Shown here one piece after another: positions 1 through 7,893 of a stretch of DNA of 64,000 nt. The stretch covers positions 558,001 through 622,000 of the forward strand of contig JAGTJU010000001.1 of assembly GCA_022184915.1 (NCBI GenBank), read 5' to 3'. Position numbers and translations under genes: made by a program. Source of the stretch: Myxococcales bacterium. Its GTDB lineage: Bacteria; Myxococcota_A; Polyangia; Fen-1088. Each line of letters opens with the position of its first letter. Position 1 is the first letter of the stretch. The notes beneath the pieces were generated by a model. It was given only the letters and a program-made list of their open reading frames with translations. It ran no database searches and was not told the DNA's origin.

Positions 1-174
1 GGTGTGGCAGTGCATGTCCACGACGCCGGCCAGGCGCGCCGGCGCGGCGGTGCCCGCGGGCTTGGCAGGCGCCGTCGTACAAGCGCTTGCGGTCACCAGG
101 GCCAGGAGCAGGGCCCCCGGGCACAAAATGGCGAAGGAAGCCCGGGCAACACTCGAATCAGTCGGCGTGAACAC
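1..174 (-). CDS. amidohydrolase-like lipoprotein, 5' part only
   Basis: This is the first 58 codons of a gene that runs off the left edge of the window. Reading from a GTG at 174, the product has a hydrophobic signal sequence ending in a lipobox (LVTASAC, Cys at about residue 32). A short Ala/Pro/Gly linker follows, then VVDMHCHT at the edge. A Val-Val-Asp-x-His-x-His stretch soon after a mature N-terminus is the first metal-binding motif of amidohydrolase-superfamily and TatD-like enzymes, so the protein is probably an outer-surface or periplasmic metal-dependent hydrolase. GGAG lies about 13 nt upstream of the GTG, which is a weak ribosome binding site. The gene is divergent from the pdxA-like gene. 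The enzyme class rests on one motif and is tentative; the lipoprotein start is clearer. Confidence 0.55.
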   Translation of the reverse strand, partial: MFTPTDSSVARASFAILCPGALLLALVTASACTTAPAKPAGTAAPARLAGVVDMHCHT

Positions 175-213
175 TGGACCGGTGACTCCAACCGGGTCCC
201 CCCTGCCGATCAA

Positions 214-227
214 TTGACATTCGTCAA
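214..227. promoter_or_regulatory. inverted repeat, possible operator
   Basis: A perfect inverted repeat, TTGAC-N4-GTCAA, lies in the 88-bp gap between the divergent lipoprotein and pdxA-like genes. Its spacing and AT content stand out from the surrounding GC-rich sequence and would suit a dimeric repressor such as a GntR- or LacI-type regulator. The left arm also reads TTGACA like a -35 box, but no convincing -10 follows at 16-18 bp. No regulator gene is adjacent, so its function is inferred from position only. Confidence 0.3.
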
Positions 228-262
228 GGTGCGCGACCGGGGGCCTGCGGTCAACTCTCGGG

Positions 263-1333
263 GTGTCACTACCTCCGACGACGTCCGACCTCCCGCGTGA
301 ATCCACGAACCAACCCGGAACTCCTCCAGGTCGGCAGGCCGGTGACCCCCGACCGCAGCTGCGCGCGCCCCTCGCTCTGACCATGGGCGACCCGGCCGGC
401 GTCGGCCCCGAGGTGATCTGCGGGGCGCTCGCGCGGCTTTCGCCGGAGCAGAGGGAGACGCTCCTCGTGGTCGGCGACCGGGCCACCATGGAGCGGGCCA
501 ACGTCGTCACCCAGGCGGGCCTGCGCTTCGTCGAGGGGCCTGGCCGCCAGGGCGACGTGCAGGTGGTCAACGCGGCCACGGCGGGCATCGAGACCGTCAA
601 GCCCGGGCTGGTCTCCGCCGCCGGGGGCGCGGCGGCCTTCGGGTACATCGAAAAGGCCGTGCAGCTCGCCCAGGCAGGCCTGGCGTCGACCCTCGTCACG
701 GCCCCCCTGAACAAGGCGGCTCTTCACGAGGCCGGTCACAAGTACGACGGCCACACCGGCTTGCTGCAAGCGCTTACGAAGGCACCTTCGTCCTTCATGT
801 TGCTCGCGGGCGACAAGCTCTCGACCATTCACGTCTCCACGCACGTGTCGCTCGAAGAGGCGATTCGGCGCGTGCGCCCCGAGCGGGTGCTCGCCACGAT
901 CGAAGTCGGCGTGGCGCACTTCAAGCGGCTCGGCGTCGCCAACCCGCGGATCGCCGTCGCCGGGTTGAACCCGCATGCGGGTGAGGGCGGCTTGTTCGGA
1001 GATCAGGAATCCTCGCAGCTCGAGCCCGCGATCGCGATGGCCAAAGCCAAGGGCATCGAGGTGCGCGGTCCCATGCCGCCCGATTCCGTCTTCCTGAGGG
1101 CCGCGCAGGGCGAGTTCGATCTGGTGGTCGCGATGTACCACGACCAGGGCCACATCCCCACGAAGCTCCTGGCCTTCGACCGGACGGTCAACGTGTCTTT
1201 GGGCCTGCCCATCGATCGTACGTCCGTCGACCACGGCACCGCGTTCGACATCGCCTGGAAGAACATCGCCCGGCCGGAAAACATGGTGGCGGCGATCGAG
1301 TACGCGTGGCGCCTGGAAGGCTATCACGGATGA
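263..1333 (+). CDS. pdxA2: PdxA-family 4-phospho-threonate/4-hydroxythreonine-4-phosphate dehydrogenase (PdxA2-like)
   Basis: This is an NAD-dependent oxidative decarboxylase of the PdxA family. The core begins with LALTMGDPAGVGPEV at about residue 39. The three metal-ligand histidine contexts are present: YDGHTG, NPHAGEGG and MYHDQGHIP. The protein is 356 aa against about 330 for the family, because about 35 disordered residues precede the core. The only in-frame start I find is GTG at 263, so the true start could be a non-standard codon nearer the core. The gene overlaps the following DUF1537 kinase by 4 bp (ATGA). PdxA2/DUF1537 pairs are known to degrade four-carbon sugar acids: the kinase makes 4-phospho-threonate or -erythronate, and PdxA2 oxidises and decarboxylates it to dihydroxyacetone phosphate. 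That role is more likely here than vitamin B6 synthesis. Confidence 0.85.
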   Translation: MSLPPTTSDLPRESTNQPGTPPGRQAGDPRPQLRAPLALTMGDPAGVGPEVICGALARLSPEQRETLLVVGDRATMERANVVTQAGLRFVEGPGRQGDVQVVNAATAGIETVKPGLVSAAGGAAAFGYIEKAVQLAQAGLASTLVTAPLNKAALHEAGHKYDGHTGLLQALTKAPSSFMLLAGDKLSTIHVSTHVSLEEAIRRVRPERVLATIEVGVAHFKRLGVANPRIAVAGLNPHAGEGGLFGDQESSQLEPAIAMAKAKGIEVRGPMPPDSVFLRAAQGEFDLVVAMYHDQGHIPTKLLAFDRTVNVSLGLPIDRTSVDHGTAFDIAWKNIARPENMVAAIEYAWRLEGYHG

Positions 1334-2538
1334 CGGAGCCAGCCCCTGGCCGCTCCGGCGGCCATCGCGTGGGCATCGTGGCGGACGACCTGACCGGGGC
1401 CATCGACGCGGCCTCGGCCTTCATGGCGCGCCACTACCGGGCGCGCATCCTGCGCTTGGGCGTGAGGCCCAGCGAACCCGTCCGGGTGCCGGTGGCGGCG
1501 TTCGACACGGACAGCCGCGCCTGCGACTCGGTCGAGGCCTGGGGGCGGCTTCAAGAGGCCACGAGTCACCCCGCGATTCGCAAAGCGGACGTGCTCTTCA
1601 AGAAGATCGATTCCACCTTGCGGGGGCAGCCCGCCCGCGAGACCGCCGACGTGCTCGCGTTGCTCAAGCGCGACCTCGTGGTCGTCACGCCGGCCCATCC
1701 GGCCCAGGGGCGTCTCTTCGTGGACGGCGCGCTGTGGGTACACGGAAAGCCCGTCTCGCAAACGCGCTACGCCCGTGATGACAGCGCGCCCGCGAGCGCC
1801 AAGCCCCTGGCGGCGCAGTTTCAGGAGTGCCTGCCCGCCGCCCGCGTGGTCACGGGCGTTCAGCCTCCCGTGCCCCTCGAGGGCGAGGTCACCGTGTGGG
1901 TGGCCGACGCCAGCACGCCCGAGGAACTCACCGGGGTGGCCGCCTTCGCGCTGGCTCACGCCGCACGCGGGGTGATCGCCGGCGCGGCCGGGCTGGCGGG
2001 CGCTCTGGCCGAACTCCTGGCGCGCGTCGACCATCCGACCGAGGACGCGCACGCACGGCCCAGCAAGCCGCCGCGCCTGTTCGTCGTGGGCTCGCGGGCC
2101 GACGAGAGCCGCCGCCAGATTGAACGCTTGTGTGCGTCCGGGGGAGGGCATCTTTGGCAGATCGACCCCACGCGTGAGCCGGGGGGCGAGCTCGTGAGCT
2201 TGCCCGCCGAGAACGTGCCCGTGGTGCTCGCCCCTCACCCCGCCATCGAGGCCTCACCTGCGCAGGTGGCGCGCGCCCTGGCCCGCGCCGCCCACGAGCT
2301 CGTGGACCGGTGGTCGCTTCACGCGGTGTTTGCGTGCGGAGGCGACACCGCGGGCGCCCTGCTCGACAGCCTGGGCGTCAAGAGCTTCGGCTCGCAGGGC
2401 GAGGTGACCCGCGGGGTGTGTCGATCCCTCGTGCGCTATGGTTCACGAACTCTGGAGTTTTTCACCAAGCCCGGTGGCTTCGGCGACGAGAACGTTTTGC
2501 TGGAGCTCCTGGCCCAAACCCAGCGCGCCGCGGCCTAG
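1330..2538 (+). CDS. four-carbon acid sugar kinase (DUF1537 family)
   Basis: This 402-aa protein has the landmarks of DUF1537 kinases: the N-terminal VADDLTGAIDAA motif at about residues 18-29, KKIDSTLRGQ at about 95, VVTPAHPAQGR in the substrate domain, and a C-terminal nucleotide-binding ACGGDTAGALL. These enzymes phosphorylate threonate, erythronate or 2-oxo-tetronate at O4 in the cytoplasm. The ATG at 1330 is preferred over an upstream in-frame codon because it overlaps the pdxA2 stop as ATGA, which indicates translational coupling. The substrate stereochemistry cannot be read from the sequence. Confidence 0.88.
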   Translation: MTEPAPGRSGGHRVGIVADDLTGAIDAASAFMARHYRARILRLGVRPSEPVRVPVAAFDTDSRACDSVEAWGRLQEATSHPAIRKADVLFKKIDSTLRGQPARETADVLALLKRDLVVVTPAHPAQGRLFVDGALWVHGKPVSQTRYARDDSAPASAKPLAAQFQECLPAARVVTGVQPPVPLEGEVTVWVADASTPEELTGVAAFALAHAARGVIAGAAGLAGALAELLARVDHPTEDAHARPSKPPRLFVVGSRADESRRQIERLCASGGGHLWQIDPTREPGGELVSLPAENVPVVLAPHPAIEASPAQVARALARAAHELVDRWSLHAVFACGGDTAGALLDSLGVKSFGSQGEVTRGVCRSLVRYGSRTLEFFTKPGGFGDENVLLELLAQTQRAAA

Positions 2539-2559
2539 GGCCCGGCGGCGTTTCGGGGG

Positions 2560-3750
2560 TCAGGGGGCCTGGACGTTTTCGTACCACGCCAGATTGCCCG
2601 TTTTTTCTCCCGAGACCAATACGTCGAGGTCACCGTCTCCGTCGCGGTCGATGAGCTGCACTTCGTACGATCGCTGAGCAAAGGAGATCGTGTGTTTGCG
2701 GAACCGCGCGTGCCCGTCGTTCTCGAACCACGCGAGCTCGTTCGAATCGCTTCCGCAGCTGGCCAGATCCAGGTCTCCATCCCGATCCACGTCTCCCGTC
2801 GCCAGCGCGTGGGGCGACTTCAAGGTCGTGTCGATGGCGAAGGGCGTGAAGGTTGGCGCTAAAAAGCCCACCAGGCCTTCGCCGTGCCCCCGCGCCCCCA
2901 CGAGGTCGAGCTTGCCGTTGCCGTCGAGGTCGGCCGGATATAGATGCGTGGCTCCCGGCTGTGCGGCGGCGATGAGCTTGGGCGTCCAGGGCACGCCGTC
3001 CACGCCAGGCCATTGCCAGGCCATGAACGTGTTGCCCACCTTCGCGCCCGTGAAAAGCTGCGCATGCCCCGTGCCGAACACGTCGGCCATGGCCAGGTAG
3101 TGAACGAACCCTGGTGCGTCCCGGTCGGCCAGCACGACGCGGGGCCAGCTCGCCTCGTCGAGCGCCGCGGGACGTTTGTAAGCCACGATGGAGTTTGGCA
3201 GAGCCCCCTCGGGCAGGTTGCTCGTGACCACCAGTTCGGGCGTGGGCTCTTCATCAACGTTCGCCACCAGCACACTGTGAACGCCATCACTGCCCCCCGC
3301 TTCGGCCCTGTCGATGAACCGCTTGCTCCAGGGGCTTGCGAAGGGCTGCGGCGGCTGCTGCAGCCAAAACACCTGGCCGGGTCGAAAGTCGCCGCCTACA
3401 ACATCCGTCAGGCCATCGCCGTCCACGTCCCACGTCTGCATCGAAATCGGCGCCACGTCGTGGGCCACGTCATAGGGCGTCCACGACGGCGCGTGGTAAA
3501 CGACCACACGTTGCCCGATGCGATCAGACCCGAGCACGTCCAACAGCCCGTCTCCGTCGAGATCGAGAGCCACCGCGCTGCGACAGTCGACGCCCGTGGC
3601 CACGTCGTGCCTTCGCCACTCTGGCGGCGTGCGGGGGGCTGCGGACGCGCGTGCCGGTGCGGGCGGCGCAGGCACCGTGTGGCGACAGGCAGGCACGGCG
3701 AGCATGAGACCCAGGCAAGCCCATACTCTCGATAGGCGATGATGCTTCAC
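2560..3750 (-). CDS. FG-GAP/VCBS-repeat lipoprotein
   Basis: This is a 396-aa secreted protein. The signal sequence ends in a lipobox, LMLAVPAC, with Cys at about residue 22. The rest is a series of Asp/Gly-rich calcium-binding-like blades such as DLDGDGLLDVLGSD, DVDGDGLTDVVGGD, DLDGNGKLDLVGA, DVDRDGDLDLASCGSD and DRDGDGDLDVL. Such repeats fold into an integrin-like beta-propeller used for binding rather than catalysis. The start used is GTG at 3750, which overlaps the divergent dehydrogenase gene by 12 bp if that gene starts at 3739. The ligand is unknown. Confidence 0.82.
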   Translation of the reverse strand: MKHHRLSRVWACLGLMLAVPACRHTVPAPPAPARASAAPRTPPEWRRHDVATGVDCRSAVALDLDGDGLLDVLGSDRIGQRVVVYHAPSWTPYDVAHDVAPISMQTWDVDGDGLTDVVGGDFRPGQVFWLQQPPQPFASPWSKRFIDRAEAGGSDGVHSVLVANVDEEPTPELVVTSNLPEGALPNSIVAYKRPAALDEASWPRVVLADRDAPGFVHYLAMADVFGTGHAQLFTGAKVGNTFMAWQWPGVDGVPWTPKLIAAAQPGATHLYPADLDGNGKLDLVGARGHGEGLVGFLAPTFTPFAIDTTLKSPHALATGDVDRDGDLDLASCGSDSNELAWFENDGHARFRKHTISFAQRSYEVQLIDRDGDGDLDVLVSGEKTGNLAWYENVQAP

Positions 3751-6687
3751 GGATTTCAGAGTGACAGGCCGCGCGTGGGACGCAAAGTCCGCCGCCTGCT
3801 TGGGGCCGCGATCCTCGTGGCGACCGGCAGCCTGGGGGGCGGGCCGCCTTCAAAGGCGTGGGCCGCAGAGACGCCGGCGTCCCGCGTGCCATGGGTCAGC
3901 TCACAGGTGCAGGGCTCCCCGGATCCCGAGCCGCTCTACAAACCCGAACGTGTCTGGCCCACGCTCACCTTCGACGAGGCGCTCGAGATCGTCACGGCCC
4001 CGGGGCTTGCGCGGCTCTTCGTGCTCGAGCGCTACGGCCGGATCGATTCCATCGCCGACGATCCGGCGGCGCCCCCCGATCGACAACCCTTCGCCGATCT
4101 CAAGTCGTTCTTGCCGAAGTTCGACAGCGTCTACGGCATGGCCTTTCATCCGGCGTTTCCGCGCAAACGGCAGGTCTTCCTGTGCTACACGCAAAAGCGC
4201 TACGGCGCCGAAGCGACGCGTGTGTCGCGCTTCGAGGTGTCTGGGGAGCCCACGCTGCGCCTGGTGCCCGCGTCCGAACAGGTGCTCTTCACCTTCACCG
4301 CCGGCTCTCACAATGGAGGCAACCTGCGCTTCGGCCCCGATGGGTACCTCTACGTCTCCACGGGCGATGCGCAGGCTCCGTCGCCCCCGGACCCGCTGAA
4401 CACGGGGCAGGACCTCACCGATCTTACGGCCGCGGTCTTGCGGATCGACGTGGACCACACGGGCCCCACGCGTCCTTACGCCATCCCCGCCGACAATCCC
4501 TTCGTGAACACCCCCGGGGCGCGTCCCGAGATCTACGCGTACGGGTTGCGAAACCCATGGAAGATGGCGTTTCACCCGCACAACGGGTCCCTGTGGGTGG
4601 GGGATGTGGGCTGGGAAGCCTGGGAGATGATCTACGACGTCAAAAAGGGCGGCAACTACGGATGGCCCATCGTGGAAGGCCCGCAGTCGGTGCGCAAGGA
4701 GGCCCAACCGGGTCCCACACCGATCCTGCCGCCGGTGATCGCGCATCCGCATACGGAAGCCGCGTCGATCACGGGAGGCTATGTCTACCGGGGGCAGCGC
4801 TTGCCGGCGCTTGCGGGACGTTACGTCTACGGTGACTACGTCACGGGCAAGATCTGGGCCCTGCCCACCGACCCGCCGCAGCCCAAGGCGCAGGAGATCG
4901 CCAGCACCAACCTGAAGATCGTTTCGTTCGGCGAAAGTGGGGCGGGTGAGCTCTTTTTCCTCGACTGGGGCAACCAAGCGGGCCTTTACCGGCTTGCCCC
5001 GAATCCTCACGCGGGGCGCAGCGCCGCCTTCCCCACTCGCCTCAGCGAAACGGGGGTGTTCAGAGAGGTTGCGGCCCAGGTCCCGAGCCCTGGGGTGTAC
5101 GAGTTTCAGATCAATCTGCCCGCGTTCGCCGACGGCGCGATCTCGCGGCGCTTCGTGGGGTTGCCAGGTGAGGGACGCCTGACCACGCGGCTGACGACGC
5201 GCAACGATGGCCGCACCGTGCTCGGAACCTCGCGTCCCAAGGGTGCGGTCTTCGTCAAAACCCTCGCGCTGCCGTCACGGCGCCCGGGAGCCCCTGCGCG
5301 CAACATCGAGACCCAGCTTCTACACTTCGATGGCGAGACCTGGCGTGGGTACAGCTACCGCTGGAACGAAGCTCAGACCGATGCAGACCTCGTTCCCGGC
5401 GAGGGTGAGGTGGTGCGTCTGGCTGCTGCGGATGGTGAGTCGCCCGCCTCCTGGCGCTTTCCCGCACGGTCGGAGTGCCTGCGCTGCCACAACCCACACG
5501 CCGGAACGCTCCTGTCGTTTCAGCCCGGGCAGCTGGCGCGCGCGGCGCGCGCGGGCACACCCAGCGAAGGCCAGCGCCTCGCGGACCTCGGCCTCGTGGA
5601 CCCGGCCTTCGTAACGACCGGCGCAACGTACCCCGTCTTTGCACCCAAGAACCACAAGGCCACCCTGGAAGCCCGCGCGCGCTCCTGGTTGCACGTCAAT
5701 TGCTCGCACTGCCACCGCTTCCAGGCGGGGGGCTCCGTGGCCATCGAGGTCAACCTCGAGCCGCCGCTCGCGCGGACAGGCCTCGTGGGGGCGTCTGCCA
5801 TGCAAGGAGATTTGGGGCTCGAAGAGGCGCGTATCGTGGCGCCGGGTGATCCTTGGCGTTCGGTGCTCTACGCGCGGGTCGCCACTCCCGGGCGGGGGCA
5901 CATGCCCCTCGTCGGCCCCCGGCAGGTTGATCCCGAGGGCCTCGCGCTGCTTCGCACCTGGATCACCTCCCTTGGCACCCAGAAGGAGCGGCGGGCCGCG
6001 GCCGCGCGCCAGCGGCAGATCGTGGCGCGTTATGCCTCACCTCGGCGGCGAAGCGAACCGCTCACCAACGTCTCCGATGCCTTGGCGCTGCTCGACGCCC
6101 TCGAGCGCGGTGTCCTGAAAGGCAAGGCCGCTGCAGCGGCCCGGGGAGCCGGCGTGGCGTCCCCCGACGTGGTCATCGCCGATCTTTTTCGCCGCTTCGA
6201 TCCCAACGCCGGGCGCGAAGAGATGCTGGGCGAAGCCCCCGCACTCGACGGGATCCTGGCGCGTGCGGGTGATCCCGTACGCGGCGCGAAGCTCTTCGGT
6301 TCGTCGGGCAAGGGGCAATGCACCCTCTGTCACAAAATGGGCGACGAGGGCCGAGACTTTGGCCCCGACTTGTCCACCATCGGCGCACGGTACGAAGCGC
6401 GTGAACTCCTCCTACACATTCTGTCTCCCAACGCGAAGGTGGACCCCGCGTTCGTGGCGGTGTCGATTGGCACCAAAGCAGGCGACGGCGTTTCGGGCTT
6501 CGTGGTGGAGGAAGACGCGCGCACGATCGTGCTGAAGGTCCCCACCGGCGACCGGGTGCGCATCGCCAAAGACGACGTCGAGGTGCGTACCCCGCTCGAA
6601 GGCTCCCTCATGCCCGAGGGCCTCTTGCAGATGTTCACGGCCCAAGAGGCCGCCGATCTGCTGACCTACTTGAAAGCGAAGAAGTAA
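3739..6687 (+). CDS. PQQ-type sugar (glucose/sorbosone) dehydrogenase propeller fused to cytochrome c domains
   Basis: This is a 982-aa exported protein. After a signal sequence ending near SKAWA comes a glucose/sorbosone dehydrogenase propeller (about residues 55-425) with the family signatures GSHNGGNLRFGPDGYLYVST, YGLRNPWKMAF and DVGWEAWEMIYD. Next is a region of about 130 residues, then three CxxCH haem-c sites at about residues 580, 655 and 861. The last one (CTLCHK ... GPDLSTIGARY) matches the Pirellula/Verrucomicrobium-type haem-binding domain. The likely role is periplasmic sugar oxidation with electrons passed within the chain to haem. A GTG at 3775 (VGRKVRRLLGAA) would give a cleaner signal peptide and remove the overlap with the divergent gene. 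The TolB-like gene follows after 4 bp, so the two are probably co-transcribed. The substrate is not known. Confidence 0.82.
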   Translation: MMLHGFQSDRPRVGRKVRRLLGAAILVATGSLGGGPPSKAWAAETPASRVPWVSSQVQGSPDPEPLYKPERVWPTLTFDEALEIVTAPGLARLFVLERYGRIDSIADDPAAPPDRQPFADLKSFLPKFDSVYGMAFHPAFPRKRQVFLCYTQKRYGAEATRVSRFEVSGEPTLRLVPASEQVLFTFTAGSHNGGNLRFGPDGYLYVSTGDAQAPSPPDPLNTGQDLTDLTAAVLRIDVDHTGPTRPYAIPADNPFVNTPGARPEIYAYGLRNPWKMAFHPHNGSLWVGDVGWEAWEMIYDVKKGGNYGWPIVEGPQSVRKEAQPGPTPILPPVIAHPHTEAASITGGYVYRGQRLPALAGRYVYGDYVTGKIWALPTDPPQPKAQEIASTNLKIVSFGESGAGELFFLDWGNQAGLYRLAPNPHAGRSAAFPTRLSETGVFREVAAQVPSPGVYEFQINLPAFADGAISRRFVGLPGEGRLTTRLTTRNDGRTVLGTSRPKGAVFVKTLALPSRRPGAPARNIETQLLHFDGETWRGYSYRWNEAQTDADLVPGEGEVVRLAAADGESPASWRFPARSECLRCHNPHAGTLLSFQPGQLARAARAGTPSEGQRLADLGLVDPAFVTTGATYPVFAPKNHKATLEARARSWLHVNCSHCHRFQAGGSVAIEVNLEPPLARTGLVGASAMQGDLGLEEARIVAPGDPWRSVLYARVATPGRGHMPLVGPRQVDPEGLALLRTWITSLGTQKERRAAAARQRQIVARYASPRRRSEPLTNVSDALALLDALERGVLKGKAAAAARGAGVASPDVVIADLFRRFDPNAGREEMLGEAPALDGILARAGDPVRGAKLFGSSGKGQCTLCHKMGDEGRDFGPDLSTIGARYEARELLLHILSPNAKVDPAFVAVSIGTKAGDGVSGFVVEEDARTIVLKVPTGDRVRIAKDDVEVRTPLEGSLMPEGLLQMFTAQEAADLLTYLKAKK

Positions 6688-6691
6688 GCCC

Positions 6692-7804
6692 ATGAAAACC
6701 TCCGCCTTGGTGTCTTTCGTTTCGTCCGTGGTGTGGCTGGCGTCGTCTTGCGCCAGCGCAAGGCCGCTGCCCGTACGGCAAGAGGCCCCACGGGCGGCCA
6801 AGTCTGCCCCGGCCGAATCCCCGCCTTCGGGAAGCCCGGCGGATCACCTTCCCGCGCACATCAAACGGCTCACCCAGTTTGGCGAGCGTCCCGATTGGTC
6901 ACACGATGGCAAGCGCATTTTGTTCCTCAGCAAGGTCTTCGGCGACGTCTACGAGTATGACCTCGAGACGGGGTCCCTGATCCCGGTGACCCTGCACTTT
7001 CGCCACTACGGTTTCACCCGCGCGCTTTATCTTCCGGGCGGCGACATCTTGCTCTCGGGCCCGCGTGCGCCCTTCGATGAACGCGACCGCGCCGATCGCG
7101 AGCGCGCCCGCAACGGCTGTGAGCTGTCCGTGTTGTCGCGCACGCGGCGCGCGACGCCCACTCCGCTTGGGGTGCTGGCCAGCGAAGGTCCGGCCGTGTC
7201 GCGCTACAGGATGCGGATCGCCTGGGCCGAGACCTGGCGCCAGCGCCCCGATGACCTCAAAGACTCCGAAACCGAGATCTTCGTAGCCGAGCTCACCGCG
7301 GATGCCGGAACGTTTGCGCTCACGAACAAGCGCAAGGTGCTCGACAGCCGGCAGATGGGCCTACGCATCCATTCGCTCGAGACCCAGAACTTCGTGCCGC
7401 CGCACGATGAAGCCCTCACCGTCACCGTGTACGGCTTCCAAGGAACCGAGACTTATCTTCTCGATCTCAAAACGGGCGTGTACACGAACCAGAGCCAGGC
7501 CCCCAACGACTACGACGAGGCCGAAGGCATCTTCCCTGATGGCCTGTCCACCGCGGTGGAATCGGCGCCGAGCCGCGGCAGCGCCTGGCCCCTCGTGGAC
7601 GTGTATCGCTTGTGGCTCGACGGCAGCGGCCGCAAGCAGCAGCTCACACGTTTTACGGATTACCCGGGATACAAGGCAGCCCAGCCGATCGTCAGCGACG
7701 ATGGCCGTTCCTTGGTCTTCCAAATGGGCCGCTCGGGTGACGAGGCCGGAGAGGGCCACGGCCTCTTCCTCCTGGACCTCGGCGCAGTCCCGGCGGTGCC
7801 GTAG
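6692..7804 (+). CDS. TolB/WD40-like beta-propeller lipoprotein
   Basis: This 370-aa protein begins MKTSALVSF and has a lipobox, VWLASSC, so it is probably anchored to the outer membrane. The body has PD40/TolB-like repeats: RPDWSHDGKRILFLS near residue 68 and later IVSDDGRSLVFQM, typical of propeller blades that start with a Trp/Ser-His-Asp-Gly turn. It starts 4 bp after the dehydrogenase-cytochrome stop, so the two genes probably form an operon. The protein may bind the same carbohydrate or partner as its neighbour; no enzymatic motif is seen. Confidence 0.7.
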   Translation: MKTSALVSFVSSVVWLASSCASARPLPVRQEAPRAAKSAPAESPPSGSPADHLPAHIKRLTQFGERPDWSHDGKRILFLSKVFGDVYEYDLETGSLIPVTLHFRHYGFTRALYLPGGDILLSGPRAPFDERDRADRERARNGCELSVLSRTRRATPTPLGVLASEGPAVSRYRMRIAWAETWRQRPDDLKDSETEIFVAELTADAGTFALTNKRKVLDSRQMGLRIHSLETQNFVPPHDEALTVTVYGFQGTETYLLDLKTGVYTNQSQAPNDYDEAEGIFPDGLSTAVESAPSRGSAWPLVDVYRLWLDGSGRKQQLTRFTDYPGYKAAQPIVSDDGRSLVFQMGRSGDEAGEGHGLFLLDLGAVPAVP

Positions 7805-7827
7805 CCGCCGGGTCGCGCACGCGGCGC

Positions 7828-7879
7828 GGGCCTCCCCCCGAGCCCCCGTCGCTTCGAGACGGGCCCGGGCGAGAGGCCC
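7828..7879. terminator. nested hairpin between convergent genes
   Basis: GGGCCTC at 7828 pairs with GAGGCCC ending at 7879. Inside it, CCCGTC (7845-7850) pairs with GACGGG (7858-7863) around a 7-nt loop. The structure fills the 89-bp gap between the convergent TolB-like gene and malate synthase gene, where a bidirectional terminator would be expected. There is no T-tract on either side, so intrinsic termination would be weak. Confidence 0.4.
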
Positions 7880-7893
7880 TTACGCGCTTTGGC

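Noticed and set aside
214-242. A sigma-70 promoter at TTGACA
   Set aside because: No -10-like hexamer lies 16-18 bp downstream, where the sequence is GC-rich. The inverted repeat is kept as a possible operator only.
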